A DNA stretch of 64,000 nucleotides, taken from the NCBI GenBank assembly GCA_030683005.1, contig JAUXMY010000042.1:186001-250000 (forward strand). The letters are read 5' to 3'. Under the pieces are notes generated by a model. It saw only the letters and a program-made list of their open reading frames with translations. It was not told where the DNA came from and did no database searches. Within the stretch, counting starts at the first letter, position 1. Each line of letters begins with the position of its first letter. Of the stretch, positions 33,802-41,026 are shown piece by piece. The stretch comes from Caulobacter sp. GTDB taxonomy: Bacteria > Pseudomonadota > Alphaproteobacteria > Caulobacterales > Caulobacteraceae. Position numbers and translations under genes: made by a program.

Positions 33802-35013
33802 CTAGCCGTCCGAAGCGGGTGCGGGAGGCGCGGCAATCCGGGCCGCCTTCCAGTTCATGGCGTTGCGGATGCGCCAGCTGACCGACGGGTGGCTGTAGAA
33901 CAGGACCTCCTCCAGCCCCCCGGGCGTGGCGGCGCGATACTCCACGGTCTGGACCAGCGCCCTGGCCAGACCGTCCGGCTCACCGGCTACCTGAAGGGCG
34001 TAATTGTCGGCGTCCGCCTCCGCCAGCCGGGTGATGGAGTTGAAGGCTGGCGTGGCTAACAGGCCCAGAACCGACAGCACGGCCATCAGCACCGGCAGCC
34101 CGGCCGGATCGGCGATGCCCTTGACGTCACGGGCGCCCAGAAGCTTCGCGGCCAGCGGAAACAGACGGTCTGCCGCCCAGAAGCCGATGACCAGCAGCAC
34201 CGCCATCGCCGCCAGACGCGACAGGACGTGGCCCCGGGCATAGTGGCCCATCTCGTGGCCGACCACGGCGCGGATCTCGGACATGTCCGCCCCGGCCTTC
34301 AACATCGTATCGCTGATGTTGATCTGGGCCGACCCGAACAGACCGGTGACATTGGCGGTGTAACGGTTGGATTGTTTGGACCCGTCGTAGATAAATATCT
34401 TGTCCGACGGCACGTTGTTGGCGTTCGCCATCTCGACGATGGCGTCCCGGACCGGACCGGCCGGCGCGGGCGTATAGCTGTTGAACAACGGCAGCAGGAA
34501 GATCGGCGCCAGCACAAGCACCAGCACCATCGTGACGGTGGCCACGCCGCCGGACCATATCCACCAGGTCTTCGGCGCCCTACGCAGCAGCCAGTAGATT
34601 ACCGACAGGACGATACCTGACACGACCACGCCCAGCCCCGCGCCGACCGCCCATTCGCCGAGCCATCCGCCGAGCGGCTGACTGGTCAGGCCATAGGATT
34701 TCTCGCGGAACCAGTCGGCGTAGATCGACCAGGGCAGGCTCAGCAGCTCCTCGAGCAGGAGGGCCACAGGAAGCACCGCCAGCGCCGCGATCCAAGGGCG
34801 AGGCCGAGTCCGCTCAACGCCGTCGCGCAGCCTCACCAGCACGCCGGATCGGATCACCAGCCAGGCGACCGCGATGGCGACCAGCGTACCCCACAGCAGC
34901 AGCCAATGGCCGCCCTGCGTATAGGCCGTGGCCCTGGCGTGCACTTCGGGCGGCAGCGTGGCGAGATAGCGGGCCGTTTCGGCGGCCGGATCGAAGGCCT
35001 GGATAATGGCCAT
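33802..35013 (-). CDS. M48-family (Ste24-like) membrane metalloprotease
   Basis: The 403-residue inner-membrane protein has several hydrophobic helices and the zinc-protease motif VGHEMGHYARGHVL, with the third ligand in RLAEADADNYAL. The overall length, the YADWFREKSYGLTSQPLGGW segment and the N-terminal helices match CAAX prenyl protease 1 (Ste24-like) rather than shorter HtpX. In bacteria these proteases work in membrane-protein quality control. The ATG at 35013 follows GGGGAC; a longer frame to 35298 lacks family features. Confidence 0.9.
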   Translation of the reverse strand: MAIIQAFDPAAETARYLATLPPEVHARATAYTQGGHWLLLWGTLVAIAVAWLVIRSGVLVRLRDGVERTRPRPWIAALAVLPVALLLEELLSLPWSIYADWFREKSYGLTSQPLGGWLGEWAVGAGLGVVVSGIVLSVIYWLLRRAPKTWWIWSGGVATVTMVLVLVLAPIFLLPLFNSYTPAPAGPVRDAIVEMANANNVPSDKIFIYDGSKQSNRYTANVTGLFGSAQINISDTMLKAGADMSEIRAVVGHEMGHYARGHVLSRLAAMAVLLVIGFWAADRLFPLAAKLLGARDVKGIADPAGLPVLMAVLSVLGLLATPAFNSITRLAEADADNYALQVAGEPDGLARALVQTVEYRAATPGGLEEVLFYSHPSVSWRIRNAMNWKAARIAAPPAPASDG

Positions 35014-35173
35014 GGGCGTCCCCTCCCCTGTGTGAGCCGGAGGAGGCCATGCGCCGGCGGACCTGTCAGGTGAATTCGCGGTCAGAAAGGCGCGATTCGA
35101 GGGTGCGTCGGCGCGCTTCGCGATTTCCCCCCTCGCTAGAAGCCGGGTGTCGGCAGACCGACGAAGGTGAACA

Positions 35174-36619
35174 ATGATCGTCGGAACCCGGGGACGGAGC
35201 ATGAGTGACGGGACAGGCGAGGAAGCAGCGAGCTTGAGCCGTCGCCGGCTTCTGACAGGATCGGGTCTGGCGCTCGGCGTCGCGGCGCTGGCTGACACCG
35301 CCCGCGCCCGGGACCCGGCCTCGGCCGAACCGGCAATCCCGCCGGAGGATCCTGACTTCTACGATGGCGACGTCGCCGCCGAACCGCCGCTCCAGCCGCC
35401 GACGTCCTGGCCCGGCGCGCCGGACTGGCAGCGGGTACGGGCGCAATGGTCGCTGGACTGGAGCCAGGTCGACCTGTCGGCCATGCTGTTCGCGTCCAAC
35501 CCGCGCATCGTCCGCGACGCAATCGCCCGCCACCGCGACGGGCTGGATCGCTCGCCCGTCACCTATCTGGAAGCCCGCAACCGCCCGCTTCAGAACGCCG
35601 CCCGCGCTGCGGCCGGCGCCTATTTCGGGGTCAAGGCCGACAACATCGCCCTGACCGAGAACACCACCACCGCCGTGGCCCTGGTCTATGCCGGCATCGG
35701 CCTGCGCTACGGCCAGGAGGTGCTGACCACCGTCCACGACTACTACGTCACCCACGAGGCCGTGCGTCTGGCGGCGCTGAAGGGCGGCGGCACGGTCCGC
35801 AAGATCAGCCTCTACGACCAGGCCGCCACCGCAACGGTCGAGCAGATCGTCGGCCGCATCGTCAGCAACGTCCGACCCGAGACGCGCGTGCTGGCCCTGA
35901 CCTGGGTGCATTCCTCGACCGGCATGAAGCTGCCCATCCGCGAGATCGCCGCCGCGCTGGCGCCGATCAACGCGATGCGAGGCGAGCGCGACCGGGTGCT
36001 GTTCTGCGTCGACGGCGTCCACGGCTTCGGGGTCGAGAACACCACCCTGCCCCAGCTGGGCTGTGACTTCCTGATGGCCGGCTGCCACAAGTGGCTGTTC
36101 GGCCCGCGCGGCACGGGCGTGATCCTGGGCACCGACTACGGCTGGTCGCGCGTGACTCCGACCGTGCCGAGCTTCCTGGCCCCCAACGCCTACGGCGCCT
36201 GGCTGGGCGGCTACGACCCCGGCCCCACCACCGGCGCGCGGATGACGCCGGGCGGCTTCAAGGCCTTCGAGCACGTCTGGGCGCTCAGCGAGGCGTTCGG
36301 CTTCCACCAGTGGGTCGGCAAGGCCAATATCCAGGCGCGCACGCACGAGCTGGCCTCACGCCTGAAACACGGATTGCGCCAGATCCCGGGCGTCATCGTC
36401 CGCACGCCGGTCGATCCGCGCCTGTCCGCCGGGATCGTCAGCTTCGACGTGGCGGGCCTGTCGGCCGACGGCGTGGTGCGCCGCCTTCGCAACCAGCGGG
36501 TCATCGGCTCGGCGGCGCCCTACGCCACGCGGCACGTCCGCCTGACCCCGTCGATACGCAACACGCCCGAGGACATCGACTTCGCGCTGAACGCGGTGTC
36601 CCAGGTCAAGCGCGTCTGA
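35174..36619 (+). CDS. Tat-exported class V aminotransferase-like enzyme
   Basis: The N-terminus has a twin-arginine signal (SRRRLLTGSGLALGVAALAD), so the protein is exported folded, with its cofactor. The rest is a class V PLP enzyme: SPVTYLEARNRPLQ at the start of the fold, the conserved HSSTGMKLPIREI, DGVHGFGVENTTLPQLGCDF, and the PLP lysine in GCHKWLFGPRGTG. It resembles isopenicillin N epimerase/cysteine desulfurase relatives. The substrate is unknown. The start could also be ATG 35201; the earlier ATG follows AAGGTGA. It is divergent from the M48 protease gene. Confidence 0.88.
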   Translation: MIVGTRGRSMSDGTGEEAASLSRRRLLTGSGLALGVAALADTARARDPASAEPAIPPEDPDFYDGDVAAEPPLQPPTSWPGAPDWQRVRAQWSLDWSQVDLSAMLFASNPRIVRDAIARHRDGLDRSPVTYLEARNRPLQNAARAAAGAYFGVKADNIALTENTTTAVALVYAGIGLRYGQEVLTTVHDYYVTHEAVRLAALKGGGTVRKISLYDQAATATVEQIVGRIVSNVRPETRVLALTWVHSSTGMKLPIREIAAALAPINAMRGERDRVLFCVDGVHGFGVENTTLPQLGCDFLMAGCHKWLFGPRGTGVILGTDYGWSRVTPTVPSFLAPNAYGAWLGGYDPGPTTGARMTPGGFKAFEHVWALSEAFGFHQWVGKANIQARTHELASRLKHGLRQIPGVIVRTPVDPRLSAGIVSFDVAGLSADGVVRRLRNQRVIGSAAPYATRHVRLTPSIRNTPEDIDFALNAVSQVKRV

Positions 36620-36688
36620 GTTGACGCACCGCAAGGACGCGGGGCGGTTTCGCGGTAGGCTGGCGCCTTCGAATGCGAGGACCTGCCG

Positions 36689-37390
36689 ATGACCCGCCTG
36701 AAACTGCACCGCGAAAGCCATCTGGTGTCCCGGATCGGCTGGCTGCGCGCCGCCGTGCTGGGGGCCAATGACGGCATCGTCTCGACGGCCAGCCTTGTGC
36801 TGGGCGTCGCGGCGGCTTCCTCCGGCAAGGGCGAAGCCATGCTCGCCGGTATGGCGGCGCTGGCGGCCGGAGCCATGTCGATGGCAGCGGGCGAGTACGT
36901 TTCCGTCAGTTCGCAGTCGGACACCGAGAAGGCTGACCTGGCGCGCGAGACGCTGGAGCTCAACACCGACGTCGAGGCGGAGAAGGACGAGCTGACCGGC
37001 ATCTATGTCGCGCGCGGACTGGACGAACCGCTCGCCCGGCAGGTCGCCGAGCAGCTGATGGCCAGGGACGCGCTGGGCGCCCACGCCCGCGACGAGCTCG
37101 GCATCTCGGAGATGACTACGGCCCGACCCATCCAGGCCGCCCTTACCTCGGCCGGCACCTTCGCGGTCGGTGCCGCGGCGCCGATGCTGGTGCTGGCCCT
37201 GACGCCGATGGCCTGGGCGAGCGCGGCGGTCAGCGTCTCCTCGCTGGCGTTCCTCGCCCTGCTGGGCGCGGTCGGGGCCCGGGCCGGGGGAGCCAGCGTC
37301 TGGCGCGCCACCGTCCGCGTGACCTTCTGGGGCGCCCTGGCCATGGCCGTCACCGCCGGCGTCGGCATGCTGTTCGGTGCAGTGATCTAG
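36689..37390 (+). CDS. VIT1/CCC1-family transporter
   Basis: The 233-residue integral membrane protein has the VIT1/CCC1 layout. A first helix pair (WLRAAVLGANDGIVSTASLV then GAMSMAAGEYVSVSSQSDTE) is followed by a cytoplasmic metal-binding loop rich in Asp/Glu and three later helices (FAVGAAAPMLVLALTPMAW and on). These transporters move Fe2+ or Mn2+ out of the cytoplasm. No ferritin-like N-terminal domain is fused. Its stop overlaps the convergent GNAT gene by four bases. The 69-bp region before it has no clear promoter to my eye. Confidence 0.9.
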   Translation: MTRLKLHRESHLVSRIGWLRAAVLGANDGIVSTASLVLGVAAASSGKGEAMLAGMAALAAGAMSMAAGEYVSVSSQSDTEKADLARETLELNTDVEAEKDELTGIYVARGLDEPLARQVAEQLMARDALGAHARDELGISEMTTARPIQAALTSAGTFAVGAAAPMLVLALTPMAWASAAVSVSSLAFLALLGAVGARAGGASVWRATVRVTFWGALAMAVTAGVGMLFGAVI

Positions 37391-37950
37391 AAGACGATCC
37401 GCCAGAGCAGGCCCTCGGCCCCGCCGTAGGCCGCCGGCTTGGTGAAGCGCTCGATCAATCGGCCGCCGTTGGCGACGATCACCCGGTGCGAGGCGACGTT
37501 CTCGGGATCGGTGGTCAGGTCGATCCAGCGCAGGCCGGTCTCCGCCGCCAGCGGCAGCAACAGGCCCAGCGCCGCCGTCGCGTGCCCCTCCCCGCGCCGC
37601 CACGGCACGACCGCATAGCCGACATGGCCCAGCACGTGCGGCGGCAGAACCTCGGTCCCCGGCGCCCAGCGAAAGTTGATCGACCCGACGAGGTCGCCGT
37701 CCCACAGCCAGCGGTAGTACCCGGGCAGCCGCTTGACCATGGACCCGTCCGGCAACTGGACGTCGCCGGCCAGGCCGTCCGGATCATCCAGCCCGGCGAG
37801 AAAGGCGTCGGAGTCCGCCGCGATCTTCTCCAGTTGCGCCAGCCGCGTCGCCTCGCCGCCCGCGGTGGTGTCCGGCGACCAGCCGCGTTCCAGCGCCGCG
37901 ACATAGGCGGGCAGGTGTTCATGCGCCGGGATGACGAGGGTCAGGGGCAT
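37387..37950 (-). CDS. GNAT-family acetyltransferase
   Basis: The 187-residue protein is a GNAT N-acetyltransferase: GHVGYAVVPWRRGEGHATAA contains the acetyl-CoA R/Q-X-X-G-X-G/A loop (here RRGEGHA), and LTTDPENVASHRVIVANGG is the following helix. It is like RimJ-type relatives that modify small molecules or peptide N-termini, but the acceptor is unknown. The start is not certain: ATG 37950 begins the domain (MPLTLVIPAHE), and an upstream GTG at 37974 adds eight residues. Confidence 0.85.
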   Translation of the reverse strand: MPLTLVIPAHEHLPAYVAALERGWSPDTTAGGEATRLAQLEKIAADSDAFLAGLDDPDGLAGDVQLPDGSMVKRLPGYYRWLWDGDLVGSINFRWAPGTEVLPPHVLGHVGYAVVPWRRGEGHATAALGLLLPLAAETGLRWIDLTTDPENVASHRVIVANGGRLIERFTKPAAYGGAEGLLWRIVF

Positions 37951-37990
37951 GCACAGAGCCTGCCTCACCTTCACGCCAACTCAAAGTCCC

Positions 37991-38093
37991 GCTCATCCCG
38001 GCAAATGCCGGGACCCAGTTGCGAGCGTCGCGTTTGGGTCAGGATCCTGAATACTCAGGCTGAATCTGGGTCCCGGCATTCGCCGGGATGAGC
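37991..38093. repeat. 103-bp element with 28-bp terminal inverted repeats
   Basis: The left end (37991-38018) and right end (38066-38093) are inverted copies that match at 27 of 28 positions. Each begins or ends with GCTCATCCCGGC/GCCGGGATGAGC and contains its own inner CCGGC...GCCGG palindrome. The core of 47 bp between them has no open frame. Elements with this CCCGGCA(A/T)T...CCGGGA sequence recur in alphaproteobacterial genomes and look like small non-autonomous (MITE- or BIME-like) repeats. It sits in the gap between the GNAT gene and ppdK. Confidence 0.75.
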
Positions 38094-38107
38094 GGTGGAA
38101 TAAAGTT

Positions 38108-40795
38108 CTAGCTCTTTCCAGCCAGCGCCGCCTGGGCCGCCGCCAGACGGGCGATCGGCACGCGGAAGGGCGAGCAGCTGACGTAGTCGAGGCCGACGCT
38201 CTCGCAGAACTGGATCGACGCCGGGTCGCCGCCGTGCTCGCCGCAGATGCCCATCTTGATGCCGGGACGGGCCGCGCGGCCGCGTTCGGCGGCGATGCGG
38301 ATCAGGTCGCCGACGCCTTCCTGGTCGAGGCTGACGAACGGGTCCTTCTCGAAGATGCCCTTGTCGATATAGGCGCCCAGGAACTTGCCGGCGTCGTCGC
38401 GGCTGATGCCGAAGGTGGTCTGGGTCAGGTCGTTGGTGCCGAAGCTGAAGAACTCGGCCCCCGCTTCGGCCAGATCCGCGGCGCGCAGGGCGGCGCGGGG
38501 CAGCTCGATCATCGTGCCGACCTGATACTCGATCTCCACGCCCTGCTCGGCCAGCACTGCCCTCGCCGTGCGATCCGTCAGCTCACGGAGGAACTTCATC
38601 TCCTCGCCCTTGGCGACCAGCGGGTGCATGATTTCCGGCACCGGCGCGGGACGCCCGGCCTTGGCGATCTCGCAGGCCGCCTCCATGATCGCACGGACCT
38701 GCATCTCGTAGATCTCGGGATAGGAGACGCCGAGGCGGCAGCCCCGGTGGCCCAGCATCGGGTTGGTCTCGTGCAGCTCGCGGGCCCGGCGCATCAGCTT
38801 GGCGGCGTCCAGGCCCGTGGCGGCGGCCACGTCGGCCATGCCCGCCTCGTCATGCGGCAGGAACTCGTGCAGCGGCGGGTCGAGCAGCCGGATGGTGACC
38901 GGCAGGCCTTCCATGATGGTGAACAGCTCGACGAAGTCGGCCTTCTGGAACGGCGCGATCTTGGCCAGCGCGGCGCGACGGCCCTGCTCGTCGTCGGCCA
39001 GGATCATCTCGCGGACGGCGACGATGCGGGTCTCGTCGAAGAACATGTGCTCGGTGCGGCAGAGGCCAATGCCCTCGGCCCCGAACTGCCGCGCCGTCTT
39101 GGCGTCCAGCGGCGTCTCGGCGTTGGCGCGGACCTTCAGGCGGCGGACGCCGTCGGCCCAGACCATCAGCGAGGCGAAGTCGCCGGTCAGCTCCGGCTCG
39201 ATCATCTTGACCGATCCGGCCAGCACCTCGCCGGTCGAGCCGTCGATGGTGACGATCTCGCCCAGGCGGAATTCCTTGCCGCGAGCGCGGAACAGGCCCT
39301 CTTTCGGGAAGATCTGGATCTCGCCGGCGCCGGAGACGCAGGGTCGGCCCATGCCGCGCGCCACCACGGCGGCGTGGCTGGTCATGCCGCCCCGGGCGGT
39401 GATGATGCCGCGCGCGGCGTGCATGCCGTGGATGTCCTCGGGCGACGTCTCCTCACGGACCAGGATCACCGCCTCGCCGGCCGAGCCGAGCTTCTCGGCC
39501 TCGTCGGCGTCAAAGACCACCTTGCCGGTGGCGGCGCCGGGGCTGGCGGGCAGGCCCTTGGCGATCACGTGGCGCTCCGCCGACGGATCAATGGTCGGGT
39601 GCAGCAGTTGGTCCAGCGCCCCGGGCTCGATGCGGGCCACGGCCTCGTCACGGGTGATCACCCCGCCGTTGGCCATCTCCACCGCGATCTTCAGCGCCGC
39701 CTTGGCGGTGCGCTTGCCGTTGCGGGTCTGCAGCATCCAAAGCCGGCCCTGCTCGACGGTGAACTCCACGTCCTGCATGTCGCGGTAGCGGCTTTCCAGC
39801 CGGGCGGCCACGTCGCGGAACTGGGCGAACACCTCCGGCATCGCCTCTTCCATCGAGGGCGTGATGTCGCCCATCTCCTCGCGCGCCACCTTGGTCAGTG
39901 ACTGCGGCGTGCGGATGCCGGCGACGACGTCCTCGCCCTGGGCGTTGATCAGGAACTCGCCGTACAGCCGGTCATCGCCGGTCGAGGGGTTGCGGGTGAA
40001 GGCCACGCCCGTGGCGCTGCTCTCGCCCATGTTGCCGAACACCATCGACTGGATATTCACCGCCGTGCCCCAGGCCTCGGGGATGTCATGCATGCGGCGA
40101 TAGAACTTGGCCCGGTCGTTCATCCAGCTGGCGAACACCGCGCCGATCGCGCCCCACAGCTGCTCCTGCGGGTCCTGCGGGAAGGGCTTGCCGAGCTCGC
40201 GCTCGACCGCCTTCTTGTAGTCGGCGACGACGGCCTTCCAGTGTTCGGCGGTCAGGGCGGTGTCGACGGTCAGGCCCAGGCTGTCCTTGTGGTCGTCGAG
40301 GATCTCCTCGAACATGTGGTGGTCCAGATCGAGCACCACGTTCGAGTACATCTGGATGAAGCGGCGGTAGCTGTCGAAGGCGAAACGCTCGTCACCGGAC
40401 AGCTTGCCCAGCCCCTGAACCGTCTCGTCGTTGAGGCCCAGGTTCAGGACCGTGTCCATCATCCCCGGCATCGAGGCGCGGGCGCCCGAGCGCACCGAGA
40501 CCAGCAGCGGGTTGGACGCATCGCCGAAGGTCTTGCCGGTGATCTCCTCGACCTTCTTCAGGCCGGCGTCGACCTGGGCGGCCAGCTCGGCGGGGTACTG
40601 CTTGCCGTTGGCGTAGTAGTGGACGCAGGCCTCGGTGGTCACCGTGAACCCCGGCGGCACCGGCAGGCCCAGCATGGCCATCTCGGCCAGGTTGGCGCCC
40701 TTGCCGCCCAGCAGGTTCTTCATCGTCGCGTCGCCATCGGCGCCGCCGCCGCCGAAGGCGTAGACCCAGCGGGTGGTGGTCAGGGTGTCAGCCAT
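38108..40795 (-). CDS. ppdK: Pyruvate phosphate dikinase
   Basis: The 895-residue enzyme interconverts pyruvate, ATP and phosphate with PEP, AMP and pyrophosphate, linking glycolysis and gluconeogenesis in the cytoplasm. All domains are visible: the N-terminal ATP-grasp part (KNLLGGKGANLAEMAMLGLP), the phosphohistidine loop GGMTSHAAVVARGMGRPCVSG-type sequence near residue 460, and the C-terminal PEP-binding barrel with LPRAALRAADLAE and GICGEHGGDPASI. Length is normal for the family. It is the last gene of the glyQ-glyS-ppdK group; repeat hairpins lie in the 231 bp between glyS and ppdK. Confidence 0.97.
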   Translation of the reverse strand: MADTLTTTRWVYAFGGGGADGDATMKNLLGGKGANLAEMAMLGLPVPPGFTVTTEACVHYYANGKQYPAELAAQVDAGLKKVEEITGKTFGDASNPLLVSVRSGARASMPGMMDTVLNLGLNDETVQGLGKLSGDERFAFDSYRRFIQMYSNVVLDLDHHMFEEILDDHKDSLGLTVDTALTAEHWKAVVADYKKAVERELGKPFPQDPQEQLWGAIGAVFASWMNDRAKFYRRMHDIPEAWGTAVNIQSMVFGNMGESSATGVAFTRNPSTGDDRLYGEFLINAQGEDVVAGIRTPQSLTKVAREEMGDITPSMEEAMPEVFAQFRDVAARLESRYRDMQDVEFTVEQGRLWMLQTRNGKRTAKAALKIAVEMANGGVITRDEAVARIEPGALDQLLHPTIDPSAERHVIAKGLPASPGAATGKVVFDADEAEKLGSAGEAVILVREETSPEDIHGMHAARGIITARGGMTSHAAVVARGMGRPCVSGAGEIQIFPKEGLFRARGKEFRLGEIVTIDGSTGEVLAGSVKMIEPELTGDFASLMVWADGVRRLKVRANAETPLDAKTARQFGAEGIGLCRTEHMFFDETRIVAVREMILADDEQGRRAALAKIAPFQKADFVELFTIMEGLPVTIRLLDPPLHEFLPHDEAGMADVAAATGLDAAKLMRRARELHETNPMLGHRGCRLGVSYPEIYEMQVRAIMEAACEIAKAGRPAPVPEIMHPLVAKGEEMKFLRELTDRTARAVLAEQGVEIEYQVGTMIELPRAALRAADLAEAGAEFFSFGTNDLTQTTFGISRDDAGKFLGAYIDKGIFEKDPFVSLDQEGVGDLIRIAAERGRAARPGIKMGICGEHGGDPASIQFCESVGLDYVSCSPFRVPIARLAAAQAALAGKS

Positions 40796-40827
40796 AAGCA
40801 GTCCGTCCTCAGTTCCACTTTATCTCT

Positions 40828-40907
40828 CCCTTCCTCCTCGATGGAGGAAGGGCCGGTCCCGTTCTTCCCCCTTCCTCCTCGATGGAGGAAGGGCCGGGGA
40901 TGGTGGT
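40828..40907. repeat. Two tandem hairpin repeats upstream of ppdK
   Basis: Two units, each with arms CCCTTCCTCC and GGAGGAAGGG (40828-40852 and 40869-40893), are separated by 16 bp. The second is followed by GGCCGGGGATGGTGGTGAGG. The same hairpin plus GGGGATGGTGGTG tail occurs at 43226-43262 beside glyS, and an inverted relative (CACCACC...CCCTCCTCC) closes the stretch at 40981-41016. They are copies of one intergenic repeat family. They sit in the leader region of ppdK, 33 bp or more before its start. Confidence 0.85.
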
Positions 40908-40980
40908 GAGGCCGAAGCCTGTCCGGAAGGGCGCAAGAGGCGCTGCGCCTCGCTGAGCCCATCCTTCAACGCACCACTTC

Positions 40981-41016
40981 CACCACCACCCAACCCTCCT
41001 CCATCGAGGAGGAGGG
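40981..41016. repeat. Inverted relative of the hairpin repeat, after glyS
   Basis: CACCACCACCCAAC followed by the 9-bp stem CCCTCCTCC/GGAGGAGGG, in the opposite orientation to the copies at 40828-40893. It begins 10 bp beyond the stop of glyS, where it could also act as a terminator or 3' stabiliser on the minus strand. With the 40828 pair it brackets about 70 bp of sequence with no gene, the same layout that brackets the DUF559 gene at 43226-43766. Confidence 0.8.
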
Positions 41017-41026
41017 CTTTGAAGGG

